Positions 52,220-61,278 are shown, counted from the stretch's first letter. The stretch is 64,000 bases of DNA from Parahoeflea olei (GCF_001703635.1 NZ_LQZT01000042.1:62001-126000), one strand, 5' to 3'. Program-made: numbers and translations. Notes: generated by a model from the letters alone, not told the origin.

Positions 52220-53182
52220 ATGATAGCAACCGATTCCGACCTCGAACGACTGGCGCGCGAACTCGACTGGAACCTGCTGCGCACCTTCGTCACCCTCGCC
52301 GAGGCCGGCGGCGTCACGGCGGCTGCCGACCGGTTGCGGCTCAAGCAGCCGACGGTCTCGAGCGCGCTCAAGCGGCTCGAGACACGGCTCGGCCGCAAGC
52401 TGATCGACCGCTCGCCGGGCCATTTCCGCCTGACCGATGCCGGCACCCTGCTCTATCGCGAGGCGGTCGACATCCAGGGCGCCATTCTCCGGCTCGGGAC
52501 GCTGATGCGCGATGTCGCCGAGGAGGTGCGCGGACATGTCCGGATCGCGGTGGCGAGCCACGTGCAATCGCCGGTGTTCAACGATGCGCTGAGCGCCTTC
52601 CATACCGCGCATCCCGCCGCCACCATCTCGATCGACGTCGCGGCCAGCAAGTTCGCCGCCGCGGAGGTCGTCGCGCGGCGCGCCTCGCTCGCCCTCTGCC
52701 TGGTCCACGAATTCAGTCCGCGGCTCGAATACCGCAGGCTCTACCGCGAATTCTTCGGCCTGTTCTGCGGGCCGACCCACCCGCTTTTCGGCCGCTCGGA
52801 CGTCTCGATCGGGGATCTCGCCGGCCATTCCTCGGTCAGCTTCGTCACCGACCAGATGGACGACGCCTTGCGCCCGGTGGCCTTGCTGCGCGCCCGCGCG
52901 GCACTCGACCAGCGCGTCGTCGGCACCTCGGCAAATCTCGAAGAGGTCCGACGGATGATCATCTCCGGCCTCGGCATCGGGCCTTTGCCGATCCATGTCG
53001 TCAAGCGCGACATCGAGGACGGACTGCTGTGGCGCCTGCCGCCCTACGAGGAGGTGCCGGAGATCGACGTTCACGTCGTCTGGAACCCGAGCGCACGCAA
53101 CAACCGCGCCGAGCAACTGCTGCTGGGAGAACTGCTCGCCCGCATCGAAGCGACCCCGATGTCCGAGCGCACCTACTATTGA
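52220..53182 (+). CDS. LysR-family transcriptional regulator
   Basis: 320 residues. N-terminal winged helix-turn-helix (WNLLRTFVTLAEAGGVTAAA, about residues 15-35; QPTVSSALKRLE) and a C-terminal ligand-binding domain (HVRIAVASHVQSPVFNDAL). It is divergent from the polyamine-type operon and probably controls it. Confidence 0.93.
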   Translation: MIATDSDLERLARELDWNLLRTFVTLAEAGGVTAAADRLRLKQPTVSSALKRLETRLGRKLIDRSPGHFRLTDAGTLLYREAVDIQGAILRLGTLMRDVAEEVRGHVRIAVASHVQSPVFNDALSAFHTAHPAATISIDVAASKFAAAEVVARRASLALCLVHEFSPRLEYRRLYREFFGLFCGPTHPLFGRSDVSIGDLAGHSSVSFVTDQMDDALRPVALLRARAALDQRVVGTSANLEEVRRMIISGLGIGPLPIHVVKRDIEDGLLWRLPPYEEVPEIDVHVVWNPSARNNRAEQLLLGELLARIEATPMSERTYY

Positions 53183-53342
53183 AGACCGGCGCCGAAACAG
53201 TGTGGCGCAAGGCCCGGCCGGGGACGGGCGGGCGGCGGGCGGCCCCACTGATCGCGCGCACGGCATGGAATTCGGCAAGCGTGACGCAACGGCCGGAAGC
53301 CGCCGACCGATTTCATCGTCGATCTATCTGTCGAGAGAAAAG

Positions 53343-53390
53343 TGGTGCCCGGAGGCGGATTTGAACCACCGACACGCGGATTTTCAATCC
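53343..53390 (-). tRNA. 3' fragment of tRNA-Phe (GAA), integration site attL
   Basis: The left-reading strand shows the 3' part of tRNA-Phe: half of the anticodon stem, loop with GAA, the 3' stem TCCGC, variable loop, T-arm with TTCAAAT, and the acceptor 3' strand with CCA. It matches tRNA-Phe from position 29 to the end; upstream the sequence diverges (TA in place of the expected GC), so the 5' half is missing. This is the pattern left by integration of an element into the 3' end of a tRNA gene. The intact gene is expected at the far end of the element, outside the window. Confidence 0.85.
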
Positions 53391-53619
53391 TAATGTCTGT
53401 CTCATAGCCCATTTTCAAGTTTGTTGACAGGCGTCGAAATCACGTCGACTACCTCTCATTAAATCCTGCTATATCAACGTGTTGTCAACAATTGCGTCCC
53501 TCTTGAATGTTTCGGGCGGTTGGATCAGGCTAGGTGTCGTCAGCTCTTGTCAACCAATTTGGAAGCGGTATAGGAGCGGTATAGATTCTAGGTGAAGGCA
53601 TAGACTGAGGTGCAGGATC
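53391..53619. promoter_or_regulatory. Left end of the element with repeats around the integrase promoter
   Basis: AT-rich 230 bp. TTGTTGACA (53421-53429) and TGTCAACAA (53483-53491) are an inverted pair, with another TTGTCAAC at 53547-53554; a tandem GCGGTATAG repeat lies at 53565-53573 and 53576-53584. These could be integrase arm sites or operators. No tRNA or gene besides. Confidence 0.45.
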
Positions 53620-55167
53620 GTGGCGACTGAGAAGCTCATCATCGGCGATACGGAAATCAACAGAGCGATCGCCATGGCGAAATCCGGTGAAACCCCGGAC
53701 GGGAAGATCTTCATTTTCACGGATGAGAAATTCACGAACCTGCGGCTCCAGGTGCAAGCGAAGACGGCGTCGTGGATCGTCCGCTGGAAATCCTCTTCGG
53801 TGACGATTGGTTACGCATGGCCCGCCAAGAAGCGGCACATCACCGCACCGAGCACGGTGCGCAAGTTGGCCGACACCGTGCTCGATCTCATGAAAGACGA
53901 TCCTGATAAGGTGAAAAGCTACCTCGACGCGCATTTTGCGGGACAGTCAAAATCCGAAGCCCTAAAAGCTGCTCACAAGACGGCCGACACTTGGACGCTG
54001 CGCGAGTGCGTCGAGCAGACGATCGATGGAAAGACGGCTCCGGATGCCAAGCACAAGATCGGAGCGAACACGGTTAAGGACTATCGCGGCACCTTCTCCC
54101 GCGATGTGTTCCAGAAGGTGCTCGACAAGCCTGCCGTCCTCGTTACGCGGGGCGACATCGAGAGCGTGCGCGATCATGTGAAGAAGCACGTCGGCGCGTC
54201 ACCCGCGATCAAAATTATCACATACACTCGCGCCGTCCTCGACTACTGCGCAAGGAATCATGCTGGCCAGTCCGGCCTCGACAAGGTCGATGCATGGTGG
54301 CATTTTCTCAACGCTCCTTTCGAAATCAAGCCTCGTAACCGACGTCCTGAAATCGAGGCCATCGTGGCCACGATGTTGCTTGCCGAAGAGTATCTCACGA
54401 AACCATTACCCGGCCGGGCGCAGGGCGTGAACGGCACGAATCCGGGAACGCTTGCGGGACTGTGGTGGCTCGTCCTCACCTGTCAGCGTGCGGCGGCGGG
54501 GATGTCTCTTCTCGCACATGATGTCGTCACCGATCCGGACAGCAACGAGTTTCTTCTGGCTGCATGGGCAGAGGACGTTATGAAAGCTGGACAGGCTCAC
54601 GTGCTCCCGATCCCTGACCGCGCTTGGGCGATGATCAACTCGTTCCGTGAGAAAGGTCGTCATGCCGGATCGCAAGAGTGGGCTTTCCCATCTGAGCGAA
54701 AGAAGGACGCCCACGCGACCGCATCCGGTGTCTACCGGATCCTATATCGCCTTGCAGGTCGCGACGCATTGATCCAGGAAGCCAAGGTCGAGCGGAAGGG
54801 CAAGAAAGTTCCGGAGCGCACGGAACGCCGTGATCTGCTGAAGGAAGCAGGAATCGACTGGTGGTCCCTGCACGACCTCCGCCGCAGCCTGACGAAGGTT
54901 CTCGACGACAACGGAATTCCGGGCGGCGCGACCGTCATCCTCGCGCACGACATCCATGAGAAGTCAGAGCTTGCCGTCACGGCATCGGAGCGAGAGCGTG
55001 AGGATTTCCAGAAGCTCCGCACCGCCCGGATCACGAAGATGGCCTACGGCGGCGCCCAGTACATCGCGCTCAAGAAGGAGGCGATGCGGATCTGGACGGA
55101 TGCCGTCCTCGATGAATACGACCGCCAGAAATCCGAGAAAGCGGCCACTCTCGAAGCCGCCGAGTGA
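53620..55167 (+). CDS. Tyrosine recombinase/integrase
   Basis: 515 residues from a GTG start. The N-terminal half includes the arm/core-binding domains and the C-terminal catalytic domain shows Arg290 (LTCQRAAAGMSLL), His418-x-x-Arg421 (LHDLRRSL), His443 (ILAHDIHEK) and a Tyr near 476-481 (AYGGAQYIA). It resembles integrases of tRNA-targeting phages and islands. It is the gene next to attL, as expected, and converges with the early operon. Confidence 0.9.
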   Translation: MATEKLIIGDTEINRAIAMAKSGETPDGKIFIFTDEKFTNLRLQVQAKTASWIVRWKSSSVTIGYAWPAKKRHITAPSTVRKLADTVLDLMKDDPDKVKSYLDAHFAGQSKSEALKAAHKTADTWTLRECVEQTIDGKTAPDAKHKIGANTVKDYRGTFSRDVFQKVLDKPAVLVTRGDIESVRDHVKKHVGASPAIKIITYTRAVLDYCARNHAGQSGLDKVDAWWHFLNAPFEIKPRNRRPEIEAIVATMLLAEEYLTKPLPGRAQGVNGTNPGTLAGLWWLVLTCQRAAAGMSLLAHDVVTDPDSNEFLLAAWAEDVMKAGQAHVLPIPDRAWAMINSFREKGRHAGSQEWAFPSERKKDAHATASGVYRILYRLAGRDALIQEAKVERKGKKVPERTERRDLLKEAGIDWWSLHDLRRSLTKVLDDNGIPGGATVILAHDIHEKSELAVTASEREREDFQKLRTARITKMAYGGAQYIALKKEAMRIWTDAVLDEYDRQKSEKAATLEAAE

Positions 55168-55223
55168 TTCCGCCCTATCCCAGTGCCCGCCGGATTCCGT
55201 TCCGCAGGCACTGGGTGCCAGTT

Positions 55224-55709
55224 TCAGTGCCTCGTGTCATCGTCACCGTCCTGCGACAGTTCCTGCATTGCATCCAGACCGCCGCCGTAGTCGTCGAGAA
55301 AGTGCGCCAACGCCTCCTCGTCGGTCTCGAACATCACATCCGCCGGCGGCACCCACCCCATCGCATCGACGACATCGACATGCGCCGCGCACCGAACCCG
55401 CGCATCGTCACCGGAGCCGACGAGCCTGCCGATCCGTCCGCAACACTCGCACGTCACCAGAGACTTCTGCCGTGCCGCCTCCCGGATACGCATCATCGCG
55501 CGGAACGGATGCGGAAGCTTACTGTCGGACGGCAGGTGGTCATCTAACGGGACATCACCCGACACATACGTCGTCGAGATCTTCAGCGCGCCGTCGACGG
55601 TCTCGGCCTTCACGATCTCAAAGCACCATTCCTCAGGCAGCGCGGCCGCTTCGGCAACAGCTTCGTCGAGGATGTGCTGCCAACCGTGGGCGACGGAAAT
55701 TTCTGACAT
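55224..55709 (-). CDS. Hypothetical element protein with zinc ribbon
   Basis: 161 residues, last gene of the left-reading operon. It has a ribbon TCECCGRIG (about residues 98-106) with a later Cys near RVRCAAH, and an acidic C-terminus (LDDYGGGLDAMQELSQDG). Start ATG at 55709 overlaps the upstream gene stop (TAATG). Shares the ribbon pattern with three other proteins in the operon. Function unknown. Confidence 0.6.
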   Translation of the reverse strand: MSEISVAHGWQHILDEAVAEAAALPEEWCFEIVKAETVDGALKISTTYVSGDVPLDDHLPSDSKLPHPFRAMMRIREAARQKSLVTCECCGRIGRLVGSGDDARVRCAAHVDVVDAMGWVPPADVMFETDEEALAHFLDDYGGGLDAMQELSQDGDDDTRH

Positions 55710-55966
55710 TACAGGCTCCTCTGTCGAGAATAACCGACATCGCTCGTTAGGGGCCACAGCTCCGCCAGTACCAGTTCCCGGAGCATCGGCAGATCGGCTT
55801 CAGTCACCTGCTTCTCACGAATCCGCGCAAGCATGCTCCAGAACTCGGCATCGATCACGTCAGCGGCCTCTTTGTCGGCGTCGTTGATCCCCATCCTGAT
55901 CAAAGTCGCCGTTCGCCGGATCTCGAGCCGACACATCGTCGCCAGCTCACTCTTCCTGTCCGTCAT
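55709..55966 (-). CDS. Small hypothetical element protein
   Basis: 85 residues, helical (SELATMCRLEIRRTATLI; AEFWSMLARIREKQVTEADL). No known domain recognised. Coupled on both sides by overlapping start/stop codons, so it is co-translated with its neighbours. Start at 55966 (MTDRKSEL) chosen for that overlap. Confidence 0.55.
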   Translation of the reverse strand: MTDRKSELATMCRLEIRRTATLIRMGINDADKEAADVIDAEFWSMLARIREKQVTEADLPMLRELVLAELWPLTSDVGYSRQRSL

Positions 55967-56475
55967 CAGATACGTCTCCCTAGTCGGATCCATCCATCAT
56001 CCGTTAGTGCCATTCCCCATGCGCGGTTGAGATACAGCACCCTCGACCAGATCCGCGGCCCCCAGTTTTTATGGTAGACGGATCCATTGACACGCCACTC
56101 GGCCGGCGACGACCCGCTCTGCCAGAGTTCGACGCGCCACGGCGTGACGATAGGAGCCTTGAACATCTCATCTTCCGTCGGCTCCGTCACACGGCTCAGA
56201 CGGAATTCCGGCGGTGGCATGAGATAGCCGTCCGGCGACAAGAGCTGGAGCAGACGTCGCCCGATCCTGAAATCGGTGCCAGTCTTCGCCGCCATGTGCC
56301 AGCCGACCTGAATCAGCGTCGGATCGATGTCGAAGGGATCGAGGCCATAGAAGTCAACGGCATTCTCGATGTCCGGGCACCTTTCGAGAGCAGCCGCAAG
56401 CAGCTCTTCGAGATCCATGGATTCGACATCGATCCGGACCGGCGGCAATCCGAAACGGCGGCGGGGCGCGGTCAT
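55966..56475 (-). CDS. Hypothetical element protein
   Basis: 169 residues, no zinc ribbon. Mixed composition with an aromatic-rich C-terminus (NRAWGMALTDDGWIRLG) and RRRFGLPPVRIDVES at the start. No family recognised. Starts by four-base overlap with the upstream gene. Confidence 0.55.
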   Translation of the reverse strand: MTAPRRRFGLPPVRIDVESMDLEELLAAALERCPDIENAVDFYGLDPFDIDPTLIQVGWHMAAKTGTDFRIGRRLLQLLSPDGYLMPPPEFRLSRVTEPTEDEMFKAPIVTPWRVELWQSGSSPAEWRVNGSVYHKNWGPRIWSRVLYLNRAWGMALTDDGWIRLGRRI

Positions 56476-56963
56476 CGGAACTCCGGGGGATCGGTCTTGA
56501 TCATCGCGTCAGCGGCCTCGTCGTAACGGTACCAATTGCCACGGACCTGCATCATACCGGACATCGCTCCATGTTCCCGGCGCGGCCACGACCGCTGATC
56601 AGGAGACGCATGCTCATCACACCGGCAGCGCCACCAGGCATAGCGCCCAGGCGGAGGGCGGCGGACATAGCCGGGTTCGCCGCAGACTTCGCACGTCTGG
56701 CCCGACTTGATCTCGGCCTTGCCCTTCGCGAGCCGCGCCGCGAGGACGGGGGTGTCGCACCAAATTCGCAACGTTCCCCATTTCTCCTTCATCTCGTGCA
56801 CTTCGAGGCTCGGATCGTGCGGCAGCGCCTCGACTACGAACGCGCGTACGAGCGGCAGCCAGCCAATACCGACGTCGACGTAGAGGGCGCTGTCGAAGAC
56901 GCCAGGGTAGTCACTCTGCAGGTCGTCGAGCTTGATGCGCGGGAAGTCGGGATCATGCGTCAC
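56472..56963 (-). CDS. Phage-type hypothetical protein with zinc ribbon
   Basis: 163 residues. It has the pattern VHEMKEKWGTLRIWCD followed by TCEVCGEPGYVRR and WRCRCDEH, which I recognise as a common unnamed phage protein type (K-E-K-x-G-x-L-R strand then Cys4 ribbon). GTG at 56963 is preferred because AAGGAGG lies seven bases before it. Overlaps the next upstream gene by eleven bases. Confidence 0.65.
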   Translation of the reverse strand: MTHDPDFPRIKLDDLQSDYPGVFDSALYVDVGIGWLPLVRAFVVEALPHDPSLEVHEMKEKWGTLRIWCDTPVLAARLAKGKAEIKSGQTCEVCGEPGYVRRPPPGRYAWWRCRCDEHASPDQRSWPRREHGAMSGMMQVRGNWYRYDEAADAMIKTDPPEFR

Positions 56964-57261
56964 AGATGGCCTCCTTTTCACAGCCGTCACACGTCACCAC
57001 GCGGCTGGTTCCACGATCTCGCCCATGTCCAGATCCGCAGCAGCCGCACGTGTGGAGCGACTGGGTGACAAAACCCTGCACGAGGCGTCCGAGCTGATAG
57101 CGCTGAGCGGGGCCGAGCTGGCTGTCATCGACGTCGACGTGGAGCCAGCCGCGGTCCGCGGTCATCTCGGTAATGGCTGCCGTCGGGTGGGCGCTGTGGA
57201 GAGCGAGGCGGAGGTCGTGGACGAGGCCGATCCAGCCGATCGGGAGACGGTCGTCACTCAT
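56953..57261 (-). CDS. Small element protein with zinc ribbon
   Basis: 102 residues. GWLHVDVDDSQLG-like strand in the middle and the ribbon HTCGCCGSGHG with VVTCDGCE near the C-terminus. It looks like a shortened relative of its neighbour at 56472. Start at 57261 overlaps the upstream gene (57254-57949) by eight bases. Confidence 0.6.
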   Translation of the reverse strand: MSDDRLPIGWIGLVHDLRLALHSAHPTAAITEMTADRGWLHVDVDDSQLGPAQRYQLGRLVQGFVTQSLHTCGCCGSGHGRDRGTSRVVTCDGCEKEAICDA

Positions 57262-57949
57262 GACGGCTCCACTTTTCGTAGCATCCAGAACACAGCAGGC
57301 GGTCGCCGAGAGCGGCGTCGGGATCATCGAGCAGCGCCTCCAGCCCGACCTTCGAGACGATTTCACCGGGGCGACCGCAGTGCTCGCAGGATTCCACCAG
57401 GTCACCGCGCGCGCCTTCCAGTACGAACTCAATCGCGGCACGGTCGATATCGGGCAGGCAATCCGCGATCCGAGCATCAACGACGACGAAGCCCGCGTTC
57501 CGCGTGACCACGCTGCGGATGTCAACTTTGTCGATGAGACCGAGGTCGTGTAGCTGCGCGTACATGTCGCCGACGGCAGTCTGTAGGCCGCGGCGGAACT
57601 GCAGGTGCTCGACATCGGGGACGGCATCGCCGTAGCGGCCGCGCATGGCAGCGTACCAGATGTCGTCGGGGCGGAGGGGGAAGCGGTCTCGGAGGAGATC
57701 TGCGGCAGCCTCCTCAGCATCAGCGATGATGTCGTCGAGGCCCTGGCTGCTGCCGGCGACTACGATGCGCAGCTTGCTGTCATCAAGCCAGATGCGCTGG
57801 ACGCGCAGATCGGAATCGAATGCGGCAAGTCGCTCGAAGAACTCGATGATGACCGGCTCGATCTCGGTGGGGATGTCGATGTACTCCGGGGGGAAAGGAA
57901 CTCGGGCGCCGAAACGCTGGCGGAGGCTAGTGTGGAAGGGATTAGACAT
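57254..57949 (-). CDS. Element protein with zinc ribbon
   Basis: 231 residues. N-terminal half has a strand LRVQRIWLDDSKLRIVV and a helix; C-terminal part ends with SCEHCGRPGEIVS and LLCSGCYEKW. Shares the ribbon pattern with three neighbours. Overlaps the metallophosphoesterase gene by eight bases. Function unknown. Confidence 0.6.
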   Translation of the reverse strand: MSNPFHTSLRQRFGARVPFPPEYIDIPTEIEPVIIEFFERLAAFDSDLRVQRIWLDDSKLRIVVAGSSQGLDDIIADAEEAAADLLRDRFPLRPDDIWYAAMRGRYGDAVPDVEHLQFRRGLQTAVGDMYAQLHDLGLIDKVDIRSVVTRNAGFVVVDARIADCLPDIDRAAIEFVLEGARGDLVESCEHCGRPGEIVSKVGLEALLDDPDAALGDRLLCSGCYEKWSRHE

Positions 57950-58484
57950 CGAGCGACTCCTTGATTTCAGAAAACGTCAGCGGTGCGAAATGAGTGTCGG
58001 CACAGTCGATTCCGACGTCACGGCTGCGCCCGAGAGGTGCCAGATCGCCGTGGCTGTGTCCGAAAAGGTGGTAGCCACCGTGATGAGCGGCGGGCCAAGT
58101 CCGGCAAGCGTAGTGATGCAGATAGATGCGGCAGCCCTCATCAGTCGTCTCGAGCGCGTGGACCGGCGGCTGATCCCACGGAAGGCCGCGGACGGTCTTG
58201 CTGACGCGGCCTTTGTTATCGAGATCGTGATTGCCCAGAACGAGGATCTTGCGGCCGTGCATTTCATGGAAGAGATGGCGAATGTACTCTACATCGCCGC
58301 TGAGGGCGAAATCGCCGATCACATACAGGATGTCGTCGCGCTCGACGCGGTCGTTGATGCGGCGAACGATGGCGGCATCCATATCCTCGACGGCGTCAAA
58401 GGGGCGCGTGGCGGCGCAGTGCCTCAGGATGCCGTGGTGGCCGAGATGGAGGTCGGCTGTGTACCACTTGCGGGTGAAGGACAT
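57942..58484 (-). CDS. Calcineurin-like metallophosphoesterase
   Basis: 180 residues from ATG at 58484 (MSFTRKWYTADLHLGH). Metal-binding motifs: Asp11-x-His13 (ADLHLGH), GDFAL, LGNHDLD and FGHSHGDL. Small phage-type phosphoesterase; substrate unknown. GGAG ribosome site eight bases upstream. It is second or third in the operon after the gap at 58485. Confidence 0.85.
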   Translation of the reverse strand: MSFTRKWYTADLHLGHHGILRHCAATRPFDAVEDMDAAIVRRINDRVERDDILYVIGDFALSGDVEYIRHLFHEMHGRKILVLGNHDLDNKGRVSKTVRGLPWDQPPVHALETTDEGCRIYLHHYACRTWPAAHHGGYHLFGHSHGDLAPLGRSRDVGIDCADTHFAPLTFSEIKESLDV

Positions 58485-58700
58485 GATGGACTCCTGAAAG
58501 ATAGACATACGAAAGCGGCGACCGCGGAGGGCGGTGTCAGGCGGCTATTCGGGCTATCTTCAGTCCAGTCATCGGCGGCGTCCTTGTTCCGGGAATCCGT
58601 ATAGCAGGACCCGGAGTGGTTGTGAGCCCCGCCGATGCAGAAAGGCGCCGGCGAGGTTAACGGGTTGCGATCGGGTGCACGGACTTATGCATGAGATATC

Positions 58701-58740
58701 TCACAGGCGGTATAATTGTGGGCCGATATACTGCCTGTGA
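58701..58740. repeat. 40-bp near-perfect inverted repeat
   Basis: Arms TCACAGGCGGTATA (58701-58714) and TATACTGCCTGTGA (58727-58740) pair with one mismatch around a 12-base spacer. A palindrome GAGATATCTC lies at 58693-58702. It sits 15 bases after the stop of the gene at 58755-59462 (left-reading), in a 270-bp gap. No U-tract, so an operator is more likely than a terminator. Confidence 0.7.
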
Positions 58741-58754
58741 TACCAAGCTGGGGC

Positions 58755-59462
58755 TTAATGCTCGAATACAACCTCGACACCGACGAAATCCATCGGCCTG
58801 CGCTGCCGGCGGAGCCATTCGCGCTCCTGGATGACGTAGTCGGGCACTGGTGGGTTCGTGGCCTCGTACTCGCGCCGACGGCGGTGGTTTTCGGTAAGGA
58901 AGGCGTCGAACTTGGCACGGCTCTCGGCGGCCGCCTCGTCGGCTTCCGCTGACAATCTTGCGCGACGAGCCTGCTCAAACGCTCTGAGCGACTTCCCAGC
59001 CCGGGCGATCTGGGCTGCGTCATATCCGACGAGCGATCCAGCTTCCGAGATAAACCGGGCTTCTTCGGCGGGTGTCATCAGGCTGTAAGACAGTCGAAGC
59101 TCCTCAGGCTTCATGAGCATCTCGCGGGGATATCCCTCGGGAAGTACCCGCATGTCCTTACCTGCTGGACAGTTGTCAACGACACGGCTGATCGGCGTAT
59201 TGAGGCTAGCCACCGCCGCCTCGAACTCTTCAGTCCGCATGCGCAGGTGTTCCTTGGCGATTCTCACGACGTCACCGAAGACGGTGTCGAGTCCATTTGT
59301 GCGGATGACGGCGGGATCCGCGGAGGCATCCAGTTCCGTTTTGATCGCCGCAATCAGCTTGTCGAACCTGGCGCGGTGTTCGTGTTCCTGCGCGGCCTCG
59401 GCCTCGGCGATGGCTACCAGGTTTGCTATCAGGACTTTCTTCGGCAGTTTTCTCGTGCTCAT
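58755..59462 (-). CDS. Hypothetical element protein downstream of rep
   Basis: 235 residues, rich in Glu, Arg and Ala, mostly helical (EAEAAQEHEHRARFDKLI; LRAFEQARRARLSAEADEAAAE), with a probable coiled coil at about 165-195. No family recognised. Start overlaps the rep stop by four bases, so it is co-translated with Rep and may act with it. Confidence 0.6.
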   Translation of the reverse strand: MSTRKLPKKVLIANLVAIAEAEAAQEHEHRARFDKLIAAIKTELDASADPAVIRTNGLDTVFGDVVRIAKEHLRMRTEEFEAAVASLNTPISRVVDNCPAGKDMRVLPEGYPREMLMKPEELRLSYSLMTPAEEARFISEAGSLVGYDAAQIARAGKSLRAFEQARRARLSAEADEAAAESRAKFDAFLTENHRRRREYEATNPPVPDYVIQEREWLRRQRRPMDFVGVEVVFEH

Positions 59463-60856
59463 GCTGCGTACTCCATGTCTTCGATGACGTCTGCGTTGTT
59501 CCGGAAAAGGTGGCCGAGATCGCTCTCTGTAGGCCGGGCCTCGATATCCCGGTATTGTTGCTCTCCGTCGGCCGACCAGACCAATCGGAGCGTCTTCTCG
59601 GAGGCGCCCGTCCAGAGGTGGCCTGCGACGATGGACACGGCCTCTGCCGGATCGAATCCTTCGGCAACATAAAGGATGACCTTGTTCGCGAGCGCGATGT
59701 CGGTGATCGCTTCGTCGGCGGCATCTTCGTCGGACTCGATAATCTGAGCCTCGCCTCCCTCTTGCATTCGAACCCAGGCTTCGAATGCGGCGGATATCCC
59801 AGCACGCTCGAGCAGCCCCGTAATCCGCTCATCGGCGAAGGCCTCGGTCCACATTGTCGCGATCTCTCTCACCGAGACGTCGAGGCGTGTGGCCGCACGA
59901 CGGAGGACGTCCTCGCCGGGCATCTGAGTGGCCATGTCGACCGCGGAGGACGTTGCGATCCTTCGAACGACCGTACGATCTGAGCGATCCATTTCCGCTT
60001 TCTGGAATTCGGCTGGCATCTTCAGGGCCTTGCCCACGGTGATGACGATCCCGACAACCGGGCGGCCTCGTGTAGCAGCGCGGACGTATTCGCAATCGAT
60101 CTGGAAGCGGCGGACGTGGTTCCGGATGTCGTCGAGGACGGGTTGCAGGACTCGGCTCTCAAAGTTGCTGAACTTGAAGATGTCGGGCTGCCATCCGAGG
60201 AGATCCGCGAGTTCTTCAGGTGTCCAACGGATTGGGGGGCGCTGGTCGCGGCCCGACATCAGAGCGAGCGTCGGATAGAGACGAGATGTGTATTTCGAAG
60301 TGAACCGCGGAAATGCACCGAGTTCCAGGTGCGCGTAGATCTCGCTGGCGAGGATTGCCTTTCTGACCGCAGGAAACATCTCGACAGCGATATGGCTCTT
60401 TTTCGTCGTCTTCGACCTGGCTTCATAGACGTTCAGAAGCTGCACACGCTCCGCCGTCATTTCGAAATCGCCGTCGGTATCAAGAAAGTCATACGACACC
60501 CACGTCGACGACAGTGCCTTCATTTGGCTCCGGAGACGAGATGTCTTCTCGATCTGGAGGTATGCCTTCGCGTCCTCGAAGGGCACCATGAACGTCTCGG
60601 TCTCAGCGAGCGTCGGGCGCCAACGAGCCAAAAGATAAGTATAGAGAGCGGCGGATGTTGCCGTCATCGCTTCTTCTGGCGTGTTTCCTTCGCGCGCGCC
60701 GAAGTACCTGACGGAATGAATGAGAGCAGCGGACCTCTCGACGGTCGGCTCTTTCTCGATGCCAGGACGCTCTTTCGCATGAACCAGGCGGATGTCACCT
60801 CGAACGCCCCTGCGGTCGGCTCCCGTTGTTTTCTGTCGGCTGAAATTCTTCGTCAT
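59459..60856 (-). CDS. Rep_3-family replication initiator
   Basis: 465 residues from ATG at 60856 (MTKNFSRQ). It fits the plasmid Rep_3 winged-helix initiator pattern: HIAVEMFPAVRKAILASEIY, FPRFTSKYTSRLYPTLALMS, RWTPEELADLLGWQ and FSNFESRVLQPVLDDIRN. Such proteins bind iterons to start replication of plasmids. GGAGAG precedes the start. It heads the left-reading operon, with origin-like repeats upstream at 60950-61320. The C-terminal 150 residues are an extension beyond the usual family length. Confidence 0.8.
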   Translation of the reverse strand: MTKNFSRQKTTGADRRGVRGDIRLVHAKERPGIEKEPTVERSAALIHSVRYFGAREGNTPEEAMTATSAALYTYLLARWRPTLAETETFMVPFEDAKAYLQIEKTSRLRSQMKALSSTWVSYDFLDTDGDFEMTAERVQLLNVYEARSKTTKKSHIAVEMFPAVRKAILASEIYAHLELGAFPRFTSKYTSRLYPTLALMSGRDQRPPIRWTPEELADLLGWQPDIFKFSNFESRVLQPVLDDIRNHVRRFQIDCEYVRAATRGRPVVGIVITVGKALKMPAEFQKAEMDRSDRTVVRRIATSSAVDMATQMPGEDVLRRAATRLDVSVREIATMWTEAFADERITGLLERAGISAAFEAWVRMQEGGEAQIIESDEDAADEAITDIALANKVILYVAEGFDPAEAVSIVAGHLWTGASEKTLRLVWSADGEQQYRDIEARPTESDLGHLFRNNADVIEDMEYAA

Positions 60857-60970
60857 GTCTGCTCTCCTCGTACAACAATGGTCATCGCCGGCGGAGAATG
60901 ACGCAAGGGTCTCGGCTCGATTCTCTCGTTGTCGAGCAGAAAGAATGTGTCCCGTAGTGATGACAGTGCG

Positions 60971-61024
60971 CGGACAAAATGTAGCTGAGACGGGGGTGTT
61001 TTCGGACAAAATGTAGCTGAGACG
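60971..61024 (+). repeat. 22-bp direct repeat pair (iteron-like)
   Basis: Two perfect copies at 60971-60992 and 61003-61024, about 115 bases upstream of the rep ATG. No third copy seen. Confidence 0.85.
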
Positions 61025-61278
61025 ATTCCGATACGCGGCGCGGCTTCTAAGCCCGTCAACGCGATTTGCCGGGAATTCGAAAAGAATATACCGAGCGGGT
61101 CGGTATGGAAGTGAATCTGCTCATCCGGGAGGGGGGAGACTTACGTCTCTCGTAGGACGCTACGCGCTGCTCCGCTCGACCAGCTACCGCGTGTCCAACA
61201 ACTAGCCCCGAGTGACAAGTTCCGACATAGACGTTGCGATCCTGTGCTTTGTCACTTGCAACGCCGATCAACATCCTT

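Noticed and set aside
60857..61009. Longer start of the Rep gene
   Set aside because: The upstream codons pass through the 22-bp repeats and lack a ribosome site; GGAGAG before the ATG at 60856 supports the shorter form.
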